Shown here: positions 45,331-54,291 of the stretch, piece by piece
Numbering within the stretch: the first letter of the stretch is position 1
Layout: each line of letters opens with the position of its first letter
Source of the DNA: Alitta virens
Taxonomy: Eukaryota; Annelida; Polychaeta; Phyllodocida; Nereididae
DNA: 64,000 nt
Reading direction: 5' to 3'
NCBI GenBank assembly: GCA_932294295.1
Contig: OW028576.1
Location: forward strand, 42,492,747-42,556,746
Translations under genes and position numbers: made by a program
Notes under the pieces: generated by a model
Told to the model about the DNA's origin: nothing
Databases searched by the model: none
What the model saw: the letters and a program-made list of their open reading frames with translations, nothing else

Positions 45331-45733
45331 CCACTGGCCATTAACTAAAAATCTAGGATTCCCAAACTATTCACGTATATTCAAATTTTGTGTCGCACCC
45401 TGTTAGAATAGCCCAATATGCAAGGTGTTCTGTCGAACACAGGTCAATTCATCAATCCGCAAATTCGTCGACATACCAAATCGTTGACACATTAGAAGGA
45501 CTGGTACAAATTCGTTAACAAACTCATATAAATTTGGGAGATTAAAAGTCGTTGACAAATTTTTGACCACAACAACCAACTCGTTGACAGGTCATTACCA
45601 TCTCGTTGACATATAAATGCAAACTTGTTGACAACTAATCCGCCGGATTACCATTTCGTCGACAAACCTCAATTATGAATAATCACTATAGAATATTGAA
45701 CAAATCACTCTCTTAAGTGAATTTGAACAAAAC

Positions 45734-46689
45734 TTGAAAATGAAGACAAGAGAATTGCCTAATGACATAAGAAATGCTATTATTAAGAAGTTTAAAGATG
45801 GGAATGGTGCCAAGAAGATTTCCAAGGGACTAAGCCTACCTGTATCCACTGTGCAGGCCATCATAGCGAAGTGGAAGAAATTTGGAAGCATTGGTAACCA
45901 GCCTAGGTCAGGATGTCCTGCCAAAATTACAAAGAAAATGACTTGGAAACTAGTTAGAGATGTAAAAGCAAACCCTCAGATGACTTTGAGTGACCTTCCA
46001 GGCTCAGTATCTGCAGCTGGAGTGGATGTGGACAAGACAACAATATCGAAGGTTTTGCACAAAGATCATTAAGTCCTTCTGCAAAGTTTCAAGAAAAAAA
46101 CCATTGCAGAAAAAAAGTCATTTAAAGGCTAGATTGGACTTCGCTGAATGGCATCTAAATGAGAGTCCTGAATTCTAGTACTGCCAGTGATCCTAAGAAC
46201 ACGATACCTAGCATCAAGCATGGCAGAGGCAGCATCAGGCTTTGGGGCTAGTTCTCCAGAGAAGGCACTGGGACTATTGTTCGAGTGGAAGGAACAATGG
46301 ATAGCAAGAAATATATCCAGATTTTAGAAGAAAACTTTCTACAGTCAGTCACAAAACTGGGACTAGGACGACGCTTCCACTTCCAGCAAGACAATGATCC
46401 TAAGCATTGTGCAAAAAACCCCAGGAATTGTTACAGAAGAAGAAGAAGATCAAGGTTTTGCAGTGCCCCAGTCAAGGTCCGGATTTAAATCCCATCGAAC
46501 ATTTATGGTGAGACCTGCAAATTGCAGTCCACAAGTGGAAGCCCACAAACTTTTTTTTCCAGTTGGATCACTTTTGTATTGAAGAGTGGGGAAAACTGTC
46601 TCCTGCAAGATGTGCCAAGCTTGTGGATAGTTATCCAAAGCGGTTGCAAGCTGTGATTGAGGCAAAGGGAGCTGCCACAAAGTTCTGAC
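45734..46689 (+). pseudogene. Tc1-like transposase, broken
   Basis: The first frame (45734-46072) has the paired-type DNA-binding region: ELPNDIRNAIIKKFKDG, STVQAIIAKWKKFG, then RSGCPAKIT (GRPKK-like linker). Frameshifts follow. The catalytic core shows YIQILEENFL and FQQDNDPKHCAK (second catalytic Asp), and out of frame the third-acidic region (LNPIEHLW-like at about 46480-46510) and the C-terminal end to a stop at about 46689. The first catalytic Asp region lies in decayed sequence about 46200. Non-functional. Confidence 0.8.
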
Positions 46690-46699
46690 TGTGTATGTT

Positions 46700-46920
46700 A
46701 TGTAGGGGGTCGAATACTTTTTCAACTGCATTTTTAAGAACATATTTCTCATTTTCTATATCTTTATACAATTAACCCGGGTTATGGTAGAAATATGTAT
46801 TATACATAATAAAAGTTTACAATGACAAAATGTGTTGCGTTTTTTGGAAGCATATAATCATGTAAGATGGAAATAATGCACCATACTGGAGGGTTTCCAA
46901 TACTTTTTCAATGCACTGTA
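46700..46920. repeat. 3' inverted-repeat end of the Tc1-like element (IR/DR type)
   Basis: CAATACTTTTTCAATGCACTG at the outer edge (46899-46919, then TA) is repeated more weakly as GAATACTTTTTCAACTGCA at about 46712-46730. Two such direct repeats about 185 bp apart match the IR/DR layout of Tc1-like elements. The left end is not found, so the copy is 5'-truncated. Confidence 0.6.
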
Positions 46921-47336
46921 TCTAATTACATATTAAATATATATAGTTTAATAAATAAACAAAGTTTGTCTGTAGCAAATAGATCATGCTTTCAAGTGTC
47001 GATGAGTTGGTTCTTGTCAACAAGTTGGTACAGCCACGGGTGTATGTCAACCAAATGGTCAGGCCGAGTGCTTTCTCTGCCAACGAGTTGGTTGCCTGAA
47101 TGTCAACGATTGGTTGTCAACGATTTTGCTGTTGACAATTTTGCGTGTCGATGAATTGACTCCATACCGTTTTGTCTCTTTCACGCCTGCAATGTGTTTC
47201 TGTCTGCAATAATGTTGGTCAGAACAAAGGCAGATTACTCATGAAATAACCCATAACAACCAATAACTTTAACTGTCTTGACACAATAATTAACAAAAAT
47301 ACTCACTAGATTTTTAGTTAATGGCCAATGGAAATT

Positions 47337-47677
47337 TGAAACAAACGGCCGTCTTTCACCTCACTAATCTCCTCCGTGATATGAGGAAAATTCTGGCTTA
47401 TTTCCCTCTGATAACACTTGAAACATACTTTGGCATGATTGTCCTAACTATTTTGGTGTGTTTTTAACACTAAATGTTCGCCATAAGCCCATTGTTAACA
47501 CAGTCATATGCCACGCCATTGCACTACGCTGAAATGTTGGTCATCGGCTCTTTCCCGCCAAAACAAAAGTAACTGGATGTACAAACAAAAAACGCTGTCT
47601 TTCAGCTTTTTTTGCACTGCATTGCTAAAAAAACCATAGTACTCATGTCCCAAATTAATAAAAAATATATGCTCTCT
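47337..47677. other. Spacer
   Basis: No feature recognised. Confidence 0.4.
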
Positions 47678-47690
47678 TACATACGAGGGT

Positions 47691-47882
47691 GGTGGTGTTC
47701 ACCAGGATTAGGGGTTTTCATCCCGTATTTCAGCACCTGACGGGCTAATTAGGACAGGTAGTGACCATGGCAATGAGACGAAGGATGAAACAGCCATCCA
47801 ACATAGGCTTGACCGGGAATTGAACCCGGGACCAAGTGGTTGGAAGCCCAGCGCGCTACCACTCAGCTATGCCCCCACCCTT
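47691..47882 (-). mobile_element. SINE family A, copy 13
   Basis: Diverged full-length minus copy. Target-site duplication TACATACGAGGGT/TACACACGAGGGT at 47678-47690 and 47883-47895. The only family A copy to the right of the zinc-finger array. Confidence 0.9.
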
Positions 47883-47895
47883 TACACACGAGGGT

Positions 47896-48844
47896 AGGAG
47901 ATTATGTCTTTGAAAAAAACAAAACAAAATCAAGACTCCCAGAATTCTGTGCTCCTGCCTCTCCAAGCCAAACCAGCATCCACAACTTCCGACTGCTCTG
48001 ACTCAACCTTTCCCGGCTCAAAACCAATCATTTTATCAAGATATCTCAGGCGAATGAGAAAATATCAATAATCCATCCAATAACCGGTCATCCTGACGCA
48101 TTTTAGTTCAATTTGCAACCAACCGGGAATCCCCCGGGCTCTTATCTCCAATGTGCGGCAAACTTACAACGCCAACAAAACTGTCCCCAATTTTGTTGAT
48201 ATTGACAGAGGACCCTAAGGGTTCTTCTGTCAAAAACATCAGAAAATGAGAAATGTAAAAGTTGAAATTGTGTGCGTTTGTCAACCGCCGGCAGTAGTGG
48301 TGTCAGCTGTATTTAATGTTGTCTAAAAGTTGGTTTCACCGTAAAACAGCATCAGAGCGAATTATGATCTGACACTTACAATGGAAGGCACCATAAACAA
48401 ATAACAGAATTATAGATACGTCCCTCATCTACTGTCAGATTATTTGAATACACACCCTAGATGTCATCATTAACTTTGCTGATGGCCAAACCTTTGCTGT
48501 CGCAGGGTGTACACTTGTGTAGATCTACCAGTATTGAGGGAACTTCCAACATCAATTGAGACAAAATAAGTTTGCCAATACAGGGGTGGATCCGTAAGCG
48601 ACATGCAAACCCAGCGACCATTAAACCAACCAAGGTAACCCGGCAAAATGGCCAATATTAACTCTGTGACATACAAGTATGATAACAGTACACTTCCTAC
48701 TAGGTGACACTAGGGTACGAGGTAGTGCCAGCCTAACGCCAAGGTTTTTCTATTTGATGACCCTAGCCAAATTCGATGACCCCGGGTGTAAATCGAGAGA
48801 TATGGGAAGTGCAGCCCTCTAAGGCAAGTTTAGCCGCTATCGAG
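47896..48844. other. Spacer
   Basis: No gene. CAGGGGTGGATCCG at 48581 is a possible end of the CAGGGGTG-type element. Confidence 0.4.
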
Positions 48845-49058
48845 ATTGATTGATGAGGTGTGAGAGGAGGAGGAGTCCATCAATGTTACACATTTACCCT
48901 GAGTGGGATCTTTTACTTGCCTCAGCAAGGGACTGCCAATTTAACATCTCATCCAAACAACATTCAGCTGGGATGATGCTCATGAAAGGTGCCCGGGACT
49001 GAACCCAGGTCCTTCAAAGGAGCAGGCAAGCGTCTTACCACTAGACCACCCAGCTACC
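48845..49058 (-). mobile_element. SINE family B (tRNA-derived)
   Basis: On the minus strand it begins GGTAGCTGGGTGGTCTAGTG, with A box TGGTCTAGTGGTAAGACGC and B box GGTTCAGTCCC, i.e. a tRNA-like head. The anticodon-loop region reads CTGCTCCTT, so the source tRNA is uncertain. The body carries GAGCATCATCCCAGCTGAA and GGCAAGTAAAAGATCCCAC and ends near CTCACACCTCATCAATCAAT. A partial copy is at 15064-15170. No clear target-site duplication. Confidence 0.75.
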
Positions 49059-49798
49059 GAATGCCGAATCAACACACCCACACCTTGAGGGGGTGGGGTT
49101 TCCTCATCTCATAAGCACCCTGGGTTCCATGTGGCCACCCGCCCCCTCCATGGCAGTTTTAGCTTATTATCTCAATATATTTTGGTGCACAGTTCATGTA
49201 ATGATTTCAAAACAGGTGTCGGACTAGGAAGTTGGCAAGCTGGTCAATGTGCATACCGTCATTTCATCGCTCCAGGCATGCCGAAATATTTTCAGCTAAT
49301 TTGTCCCACATACACATTGTGTGGTATTCACTTATTTGGATGTGAAAACACTGTTCATTGATAATAATAAACTTTAATAGCTGCAGTTAATTCCTGCCTG
49401 CCATTTATTGGGTAAACAAAACCTGCGTGGTTGTGACCATTGCCAACGACATTTTTACCCTTTTTCAGTTGAAGGCCTGATCTCATTGGCCAGGCGCAGG
49501 AATTTGAAAAGAGATTTTACTATGGAGATTACCCCATATACTCATGTATCAATGCTTTAAGCAGTCTCTCAGCATTTATCACAGACACTCCCAAGTCACA
49601 GTGATTCATTTTCATCTATGTTATGTCACCTATAGGGTAAAATCTCTGTCTTGGACTGTAGTTTGGGAACACTAGAAAGCAGTTTTCAATCAGAATGACC
49701 CAGAAACTATATGTGGTAAATTCGCTCATGGCCGATCAGGTGACCGCAAGTTAGCCCTTGTGAGCAAGTTGGGAAGTTGGATGTCTCAGGGAATACAG
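49059..49798. other. Spacer
   Basis: No gene recognised. Confidence 0.4.
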
Positions 49799-50334
49799 GT
49801 CAATTCGTCGACATACCAAATCATTGACACATTAGAAAGCCTGGTACAAATTCTTTGACGAACCTACACGTATAAATTTGGGAGACAAAGTCAAACTTTT
49901 AACCAAAACAACCAACTCGTTGACAGGTCATTACCATCTCATTGACATGTTAATGCAAACTCGTTGACTGGTAATCTGCCCCACTAACCATTTCATTGAC
50001 AAACCAGACTGCAGGAATTCTCAGCCACACCCTGGCGGGCACCTCGGCAGTTGGAAGTTCTGCTGCTGATTGCCTTAGTCACACCAGTCCCCTCAAGATG
50101 CACTTACTCAGTTAATAAAGCTTGGACAGCAGTATACTTGCTACGAATATATTTGTATTCATGAACGAGATCTATAAAAGCATACATGTCCATAACATTT
50201 CTGCACATGAGATGGCCGGGGGGAGGGACGTTGATAGTACAGGAGTCTGCCGCCCTTATGTCAACGGGTTGGTTTTCAATGAAATGGTTGTCAACAAATT
50301 GGCTGTGGACGATTTTGCATCTCGACGAATTGAC
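49799..50334. mobile_element. Element X2 (TCGTTGACA repeats)
   Basis: 536 bp, left end GTCAATTCGTCGA, right end CTCGACGAATTGAC (inverted, with one difference). Close relative of X1 without the Tc1 insertion; CCAACTCGTTGACAGGTCAT is in both. The central 200 bp are not shared with X1. No coding capacity. Confidence 0.7.
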
Positions 50335-50642
50335 TTGATACCGTCTCAGGCAATTTTTGTGATTTTCGTCACCGGGTTGACACACTGACTATACACCGAT
50401 CCAAAAATCTGACTCCCGAGACTCAAGAGTGCTTTGCTTGAGAGCACCCCAATTGAAATGAAAAAATGGGTCAGAACTGACCCCCGTTTTTCTTTCTATT
50501 ATACATGTAATACTAAGTAACACTAGCATTGACAGCACCCGTAAGGGGCGCTAGTGTCGAAATCGCTGCCCCCTAGCAGAAAAGTTGATCCCATTTACCT
50601 CGGTCAACATCGACTTACATTGCAGCAAATTAACCCCTCTTA

Positions 50643-51014
50643 GGGTGACGCGAAAAAATCTCCGTTGCATCTCCTCCGTGCGGCAGTGAGGTTGCGGCCG
50701 CCCCTGCCGGGGCCACGGGGATGTACCATATTGGAAATAAAGATTTTCTTTTTCAAAAAGGAGCTAATTAATTATTTTTAAGAATTATTTAAATATATAT
50801 CTCAAATTAACGGACTTGCAACAAGGGCCGCATAACAAAACTTTCCGTTGCAAACAAGTTGGTACAAAAACCATCCTCCTACAATTTTTAGTTTTCAAGA
50901 TATTCCAGTTTCGATATTATACAACTCACTCTCACAGTGTGAAAGCAAGTGCAAGGGGAGCGGGAGGTAGAGCAGCCACGGAGGAGATGCAACGGAGATT
51001 TTTTCGCGTCACCC
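50643..51014. mobile_element. MITE with perfect 38-bp inverted ends and TA target site
   Basis: 50643-50680 is the exact reverse complement of 50977-51014 (starts GGGTGACGCGAAAAAATC). TA flanks both sides (50641-50642, 51015-51016). 372 bp with no frame. Identical ends suggest recent movement or gene conversion. TGACGCGAAAATCT at about 51368 may be a fragment of another copy. Confidence 0.85.
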
Positions 51015-51202
51015 TAACTTCCTGTCAATATAAAACCCAATGCATTCTGGGGCCCCATCATTCTAACCTGTACTAACTAATAAATGTGTTAAACGAACAG
51101 GAAAAATGTGGCAGTTGTGTCATATATTTATTGATAACGTAACTACTATAGGTTTAATCATGCTGTTAATGTTTGTTTAATCGCCGATGTAAAAAATATG
51201 CG

Positions 51203-51326
51203 TTACGTCACGAGTGTGAATGAGCTGCTCTGAGTGACGTCAGAGACCTCATGACGTCACTGCGATTGTTTGCCACTCTTTGATTGGCTGTGCTCTATGG
51301 CAACGTCACAGTTCTTGACCAATAGG
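51203..51326. promoter_or_regulatory. CRE/CCAAT motif cluster
   Basis: Two perfect palindromic CREs (TGACGTCA at 51235-51242 and 51252-51259), a TACGTCA at 51204-51210 and AACGTCAC at 51302-51309. CCAAT boxes lie at 51282-51290 (as ATTGG) and 51317-51325. Such density within 125 bp is typical of a promoter, but no exon could be tied to it on either strand. It lies in the intron proposed for the zinc-finger leader exon. It could also be inside an unrecognised element. Confidence 0.45.
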
Positions 51327-51579
51327 GTATCAGAAAAATCTCAGCCCATTGTACAGGAAGTGAACATGACGCGAAAATCTTTCTGAGAAATCTGATGTTT
51401 TCATTTTATAAATGGATTGCCATAACGCTTGGACATGATCAGCTAGACTTGAACGGGTGTCTCTTTGAAAAAAATTCTCAGGAACACCACTGTGTGATTT
51501 TTTCTCTAATAATGACATAAGGCTTGGTATTGCGATGATTAATTGGCAAGAAGTCGTGTCAACAAAAATTTCCGTTTCA

Positions 51580-51612
51580 TCTTCTCTCTCTATATATATA
51601 TATATATAGTGT
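51580..51612. repeat. (CT)n(TA)n microsatellite
   Basis: CTCTCTCTC followed by about nine TA units. Confidence 0.9.
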
Positions 51613-51709
51613 ACAGAATTGCATGTGATCTTCGTGAGAGCAGCCACCGGCAGACAACCGCCAGGACGCGGCCGCTTCACGTCCCACTGCCAATCGAGAC
51701 TTAAGACTA

Positions 51710-51910
51710 AGAGGCGGACGATTTGACCTTCCCGGCCGGACGAGTAATAATTGATCGCCGGGCCGACGGTTGGTCGGCGGACAAGCTGGTATCAAGTGGC
51801 GGACGAGTAGGCTTCGGCAGCGGACGAGTTGGCTTTACCGGCGGCCCAGTCGGCTGGACGGCGGACGAGTTGGTAGCGGACGGGTCATCGGGCGGACAAG
51901 TTGACCATAC
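51710..51910. repeat. GC-rich GCGGACGAGTTGG degenerate repeat
   Basis: CGGACGAGT(A/T)GG recurs about seven times, from GGCGGACGATTTGACC to GGCGGACAAGTTGACC. The GAGTTGG core recalls the inverted TCAACGAGTTGG motif of X1/X2, so this may be a GC-rich relative. Far higher GC than its surroundings. Confidence 0.65.
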
Positions 51911-52254
51911 TCCTGTTTTATAGTTTCAGTAGGAATTGATTTGAAGAAAAAAAATATATAAATTCTGGGGTCTTTTATCAAAATCTGCTGTCAATGCTAG
52001 TAAAACATGGGATAATGCACCCTCCCGGCCTCCCCGCCAAAATGGTGGGTCGTCGACTCGTCGGCCTAAAAAAAACAACTGTCTGAAACCTCAAGAAACA
52101 ATACCTACCTTTTGACGAGCCACACTGTACATTGCCAAATAAACTCTTGAAATCGTCAGTCAACAAAATAGCATCGGTTCAACTCGCAAGCTCCTCTGGC
52201 TCTGCCAGTTCCCTGCCAAACGAACGTGTTTGTCAAAGAACAAATTAAGCTTAC

Positions 52255-52345
52255 CTTGATCAGTGTTTATGCTGGTGAAAGCTTCATATTCCTGTCCGTC
52301 TGTTTCTTGGACATGAAATTCTGGAATGTATTTTTGTTCGTCCAT
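52255..52345 (-). CDS. Candidate leader exon for the zinc-finger array
   Basis: ATG at 52345, 30 codons (MDEQKYIPEF, HVQETDGQEYEAFTSINTDQ), then G and the donor GTAAGC (52254 downward), phase 1. Every kept zinc-finger acceptor (27543, 32660, 36088, 40578, 43835) also opens in phase 1 with AT or GT, giving Asp or Gly at the junction. The peptide is acidic and without a signal sequence, as suits the start of a nuclear protein. No copy of this exon was found between the units. An overlapping frame (ATG at about 52419) ends before the donor and could be an upstream ORF. The link is inferred from phase, strand and position only. Confidence 0.45.
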
Positions 52346-52840
52346 ACTTCAACTTGTTTCCTCGTCGAGTTCAAGCGCGATTTTGGAATATAACGAACGA
52401 TTTCCAGACGCTGCATGGAATCTCGCAACGCTGTACCACGAAGACACAGTGGGACCCCCAATTACCGTACAGCCAGCCCCTGGTAGGGAGCAGTTAGTTT
52501 TCTAAATCTGCATTTTACTGGACGGGATGCTGGGGATGAGATGCCAAGTCTCAATCATTCAGAGTGAGTCACTCATTCGGTTTCTCACTCGGAGTCACTC
52601 CTCTATGAGTATTTCATTTTAACTGGTCTCACAAGAGAACCAGAAATTGCTAATTGTTTGTATCATTGACAGTATCACTTGGGGGGAATATGATTGCCTT
52701 CTTCCCAAAAAGTTGGTGGTATATCTCCCCCGAATTGACGCTCATGCAAATCATTTATGAAATGATATTCACATAGATATAATCAGAAGAAGAATTTCGA
52801 AAATTGAATATTTGTAGTTCCAGTAACATTATCCATTTGT
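52346..52840. other. Presumed 5' flank of the leader exon
   Basis: No TATA box is obvious. TCACTC-rich sequence at about 52560-52610. Nothing else recognised. Confidence 0.35.
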
Positions 52841-52854
52841 TTAAGTTTGTCCAC

Positions 52855-53220
52855 AATTAATGTCACTCCTGTTACCATATATGGTTTTAAAATGCCGCTA
52901 GATGATAAACAAAAATTGTTAAGTTCTGCACTTTTCATAAGATGAAAGCACTGATATGGGGGATTAATTTTATTTAAAGAAAAAATTTTAACTGGCAGGG
53001 GGTGATTTTTATTCGCGTCATTCCTGTTACCAAGTTAATGAGAAATTAAGCTAATTAACAGAGAAAATAGCTTCCCAAGCAATTCTGAGCATAGACTCAC
53101 TCCTTTATTACGTACAAAATGCAATGGAAACTTTGGTGATATTACTTGCTTTTCCCTTTCAGAATTTGCATGAAGTTTCCGTAAATGTCAGTTCTGTTAA
53201 GATGTCCTTCCTGTTGCCGT
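52855..53220. repeat. Dispersed TGTCAnTCCTGTTACC motifs
   Basis: GTCACTCCTGTTACC (about 52862), GTCATTCCTGTTACC (about 53017), GTCAGTTCTGTTAAG (about 53187) and CCTTCCTGTTGCC (about 53205) recur with irregular spacing. Meaning unknown; may be binding repeats of a DNA element. Confidence 0.45.
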
Positions 53221-54291
53221 AATGGCTGACATAACAGGTCACATGACCAGCCAATTTAAACATAAAAGAAGAAAAGTGTTCTGTTGTCATGTTACAACAC
53301 TGAAAATTATTTTGATGGTTTTTTGAAAGATTGAGAATTTCACTATTTTGCACTTGAAATGCCAAAAGTGCACCGTTTCTGTGTGGAATATTGGAATGGG
53401 GAGATGAATCAGATGATCAATGCAATATCCTTCTCCTGAAAAACACTTTTGGATGCTGTTCTCTGTATCTGTATAAGCACACCTGTAATAGGCCTGTATC
53501 TGAGAAAGTCGCCGTGTGATAAAAAGTATAAAAGTAAGCCTGCATCCCCCTCGACCCCCCCCCCCCTTAAGATTAATCGATGCCCCTGGGATTCAAATCT
53601 GGAACATTCAGGTAAGGTCCCAGAATACCTGAGCCAATGTGCAACTGGTCATCTGCATACATGCAGCCTCTATTATTAATTAAAATTTACTTTTGTTAAT
53701 GTTTTGTTTAAGTACATGTAATAATTTGTAGTGTAAATAAAAAAAATTAAAATATTATTTGAAATATATATTATTTTTATTAATAGCTCTTTAAATGCGG
53801 TCAGACTTAGTTAATGATCAGCTTTGTAATGAAACCTCCCAACAGATTAAAAAAAAAAAACAATTCAAATAAACTATTGAACTCAAATGTCAGCCATCCT
53901 TAAACATTAAAATATAGCTGGATAAATATAATCTTTTATTGTCATATAAGTTCGCATATACATGTATATACAGTATTATTATTCACCAACATTAGTTTCA
54001 ACCAAATTACGACTATAAAAAGATCTAATGCACTAAAATAGTTAAATTAAAGACCAAAAATTGTTCACTGAAGATTTCCCAAAATTTCCACTATTGGGAG
54101 CTTTCAGCCATATGGCTTTCCTCAGCCAACTGTAAAATGCTCAGGTTAATTATTCACATGACTGCCCAGGGTCATGGTCATGTGACCATAGTAATTTTTT
54201 AAATCTCGAGTGAAAAAAAAAAAAAATCAACATTTTATGGACAGAACAAATCTACACATATATTTAATTATGATAAACAAAATGATTCATA
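53221..54291. other. 3' flank of the UGT gene
   Basis: Reading the minus strand, an AATAAA signal lies at 53935-53940, a plausible poly(A) site for the UGT transcript with a 3' UTR of about 360 bases. A C run at 53560-53568. No other gene. Confidence 0.45.
53935..53940 (-). terminator. Candidate poly(A) signal of the UGT gene
   Basis: Minus-strand AATAAA, about 350 bases after the UGT stop codon, followed by T-rich sequence. Other A/T-rich hexamers nearby leave some doubt. Confidence 0.35.

Larger units (their letters stand above)
45443..47160. mobile_element. Element X1 (TCGTTGACA repeats), holding a Tc1-like element
   Basis: Left end GTCAATTCATC, right end inverted GATGAATTGAC. Left arm (45443-45668) matches 49799-50003 closely; right arm (46990-47160) matches 50260-50334. 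Both arms are full of a short motif, (A/C)TCGTTGACA, in one orientation on the left and inverted on the right, about eight and seven times. This is a transposon with many subterminal repeats, probably transposase-binding sites. No transposase of its own. The centre is a Tc1-like element. Confidence 0.65.
45334..47336. repeat. Outer inverted repeat around element X1
   Basis: GGCCATTAACTAAAAATCTAG at 45341-45361 is the reverse complement of 47310-47330, with a few more matching bases outside. It encloses the element at 45443-47160 and may be an older foldback into which that element went. Confidence 0.55.

Noticed and set aside
46450..46752. Minus-strand 100-codon frame
   Set aside because: Shadow of the Tc1-like transposase on the other strand.
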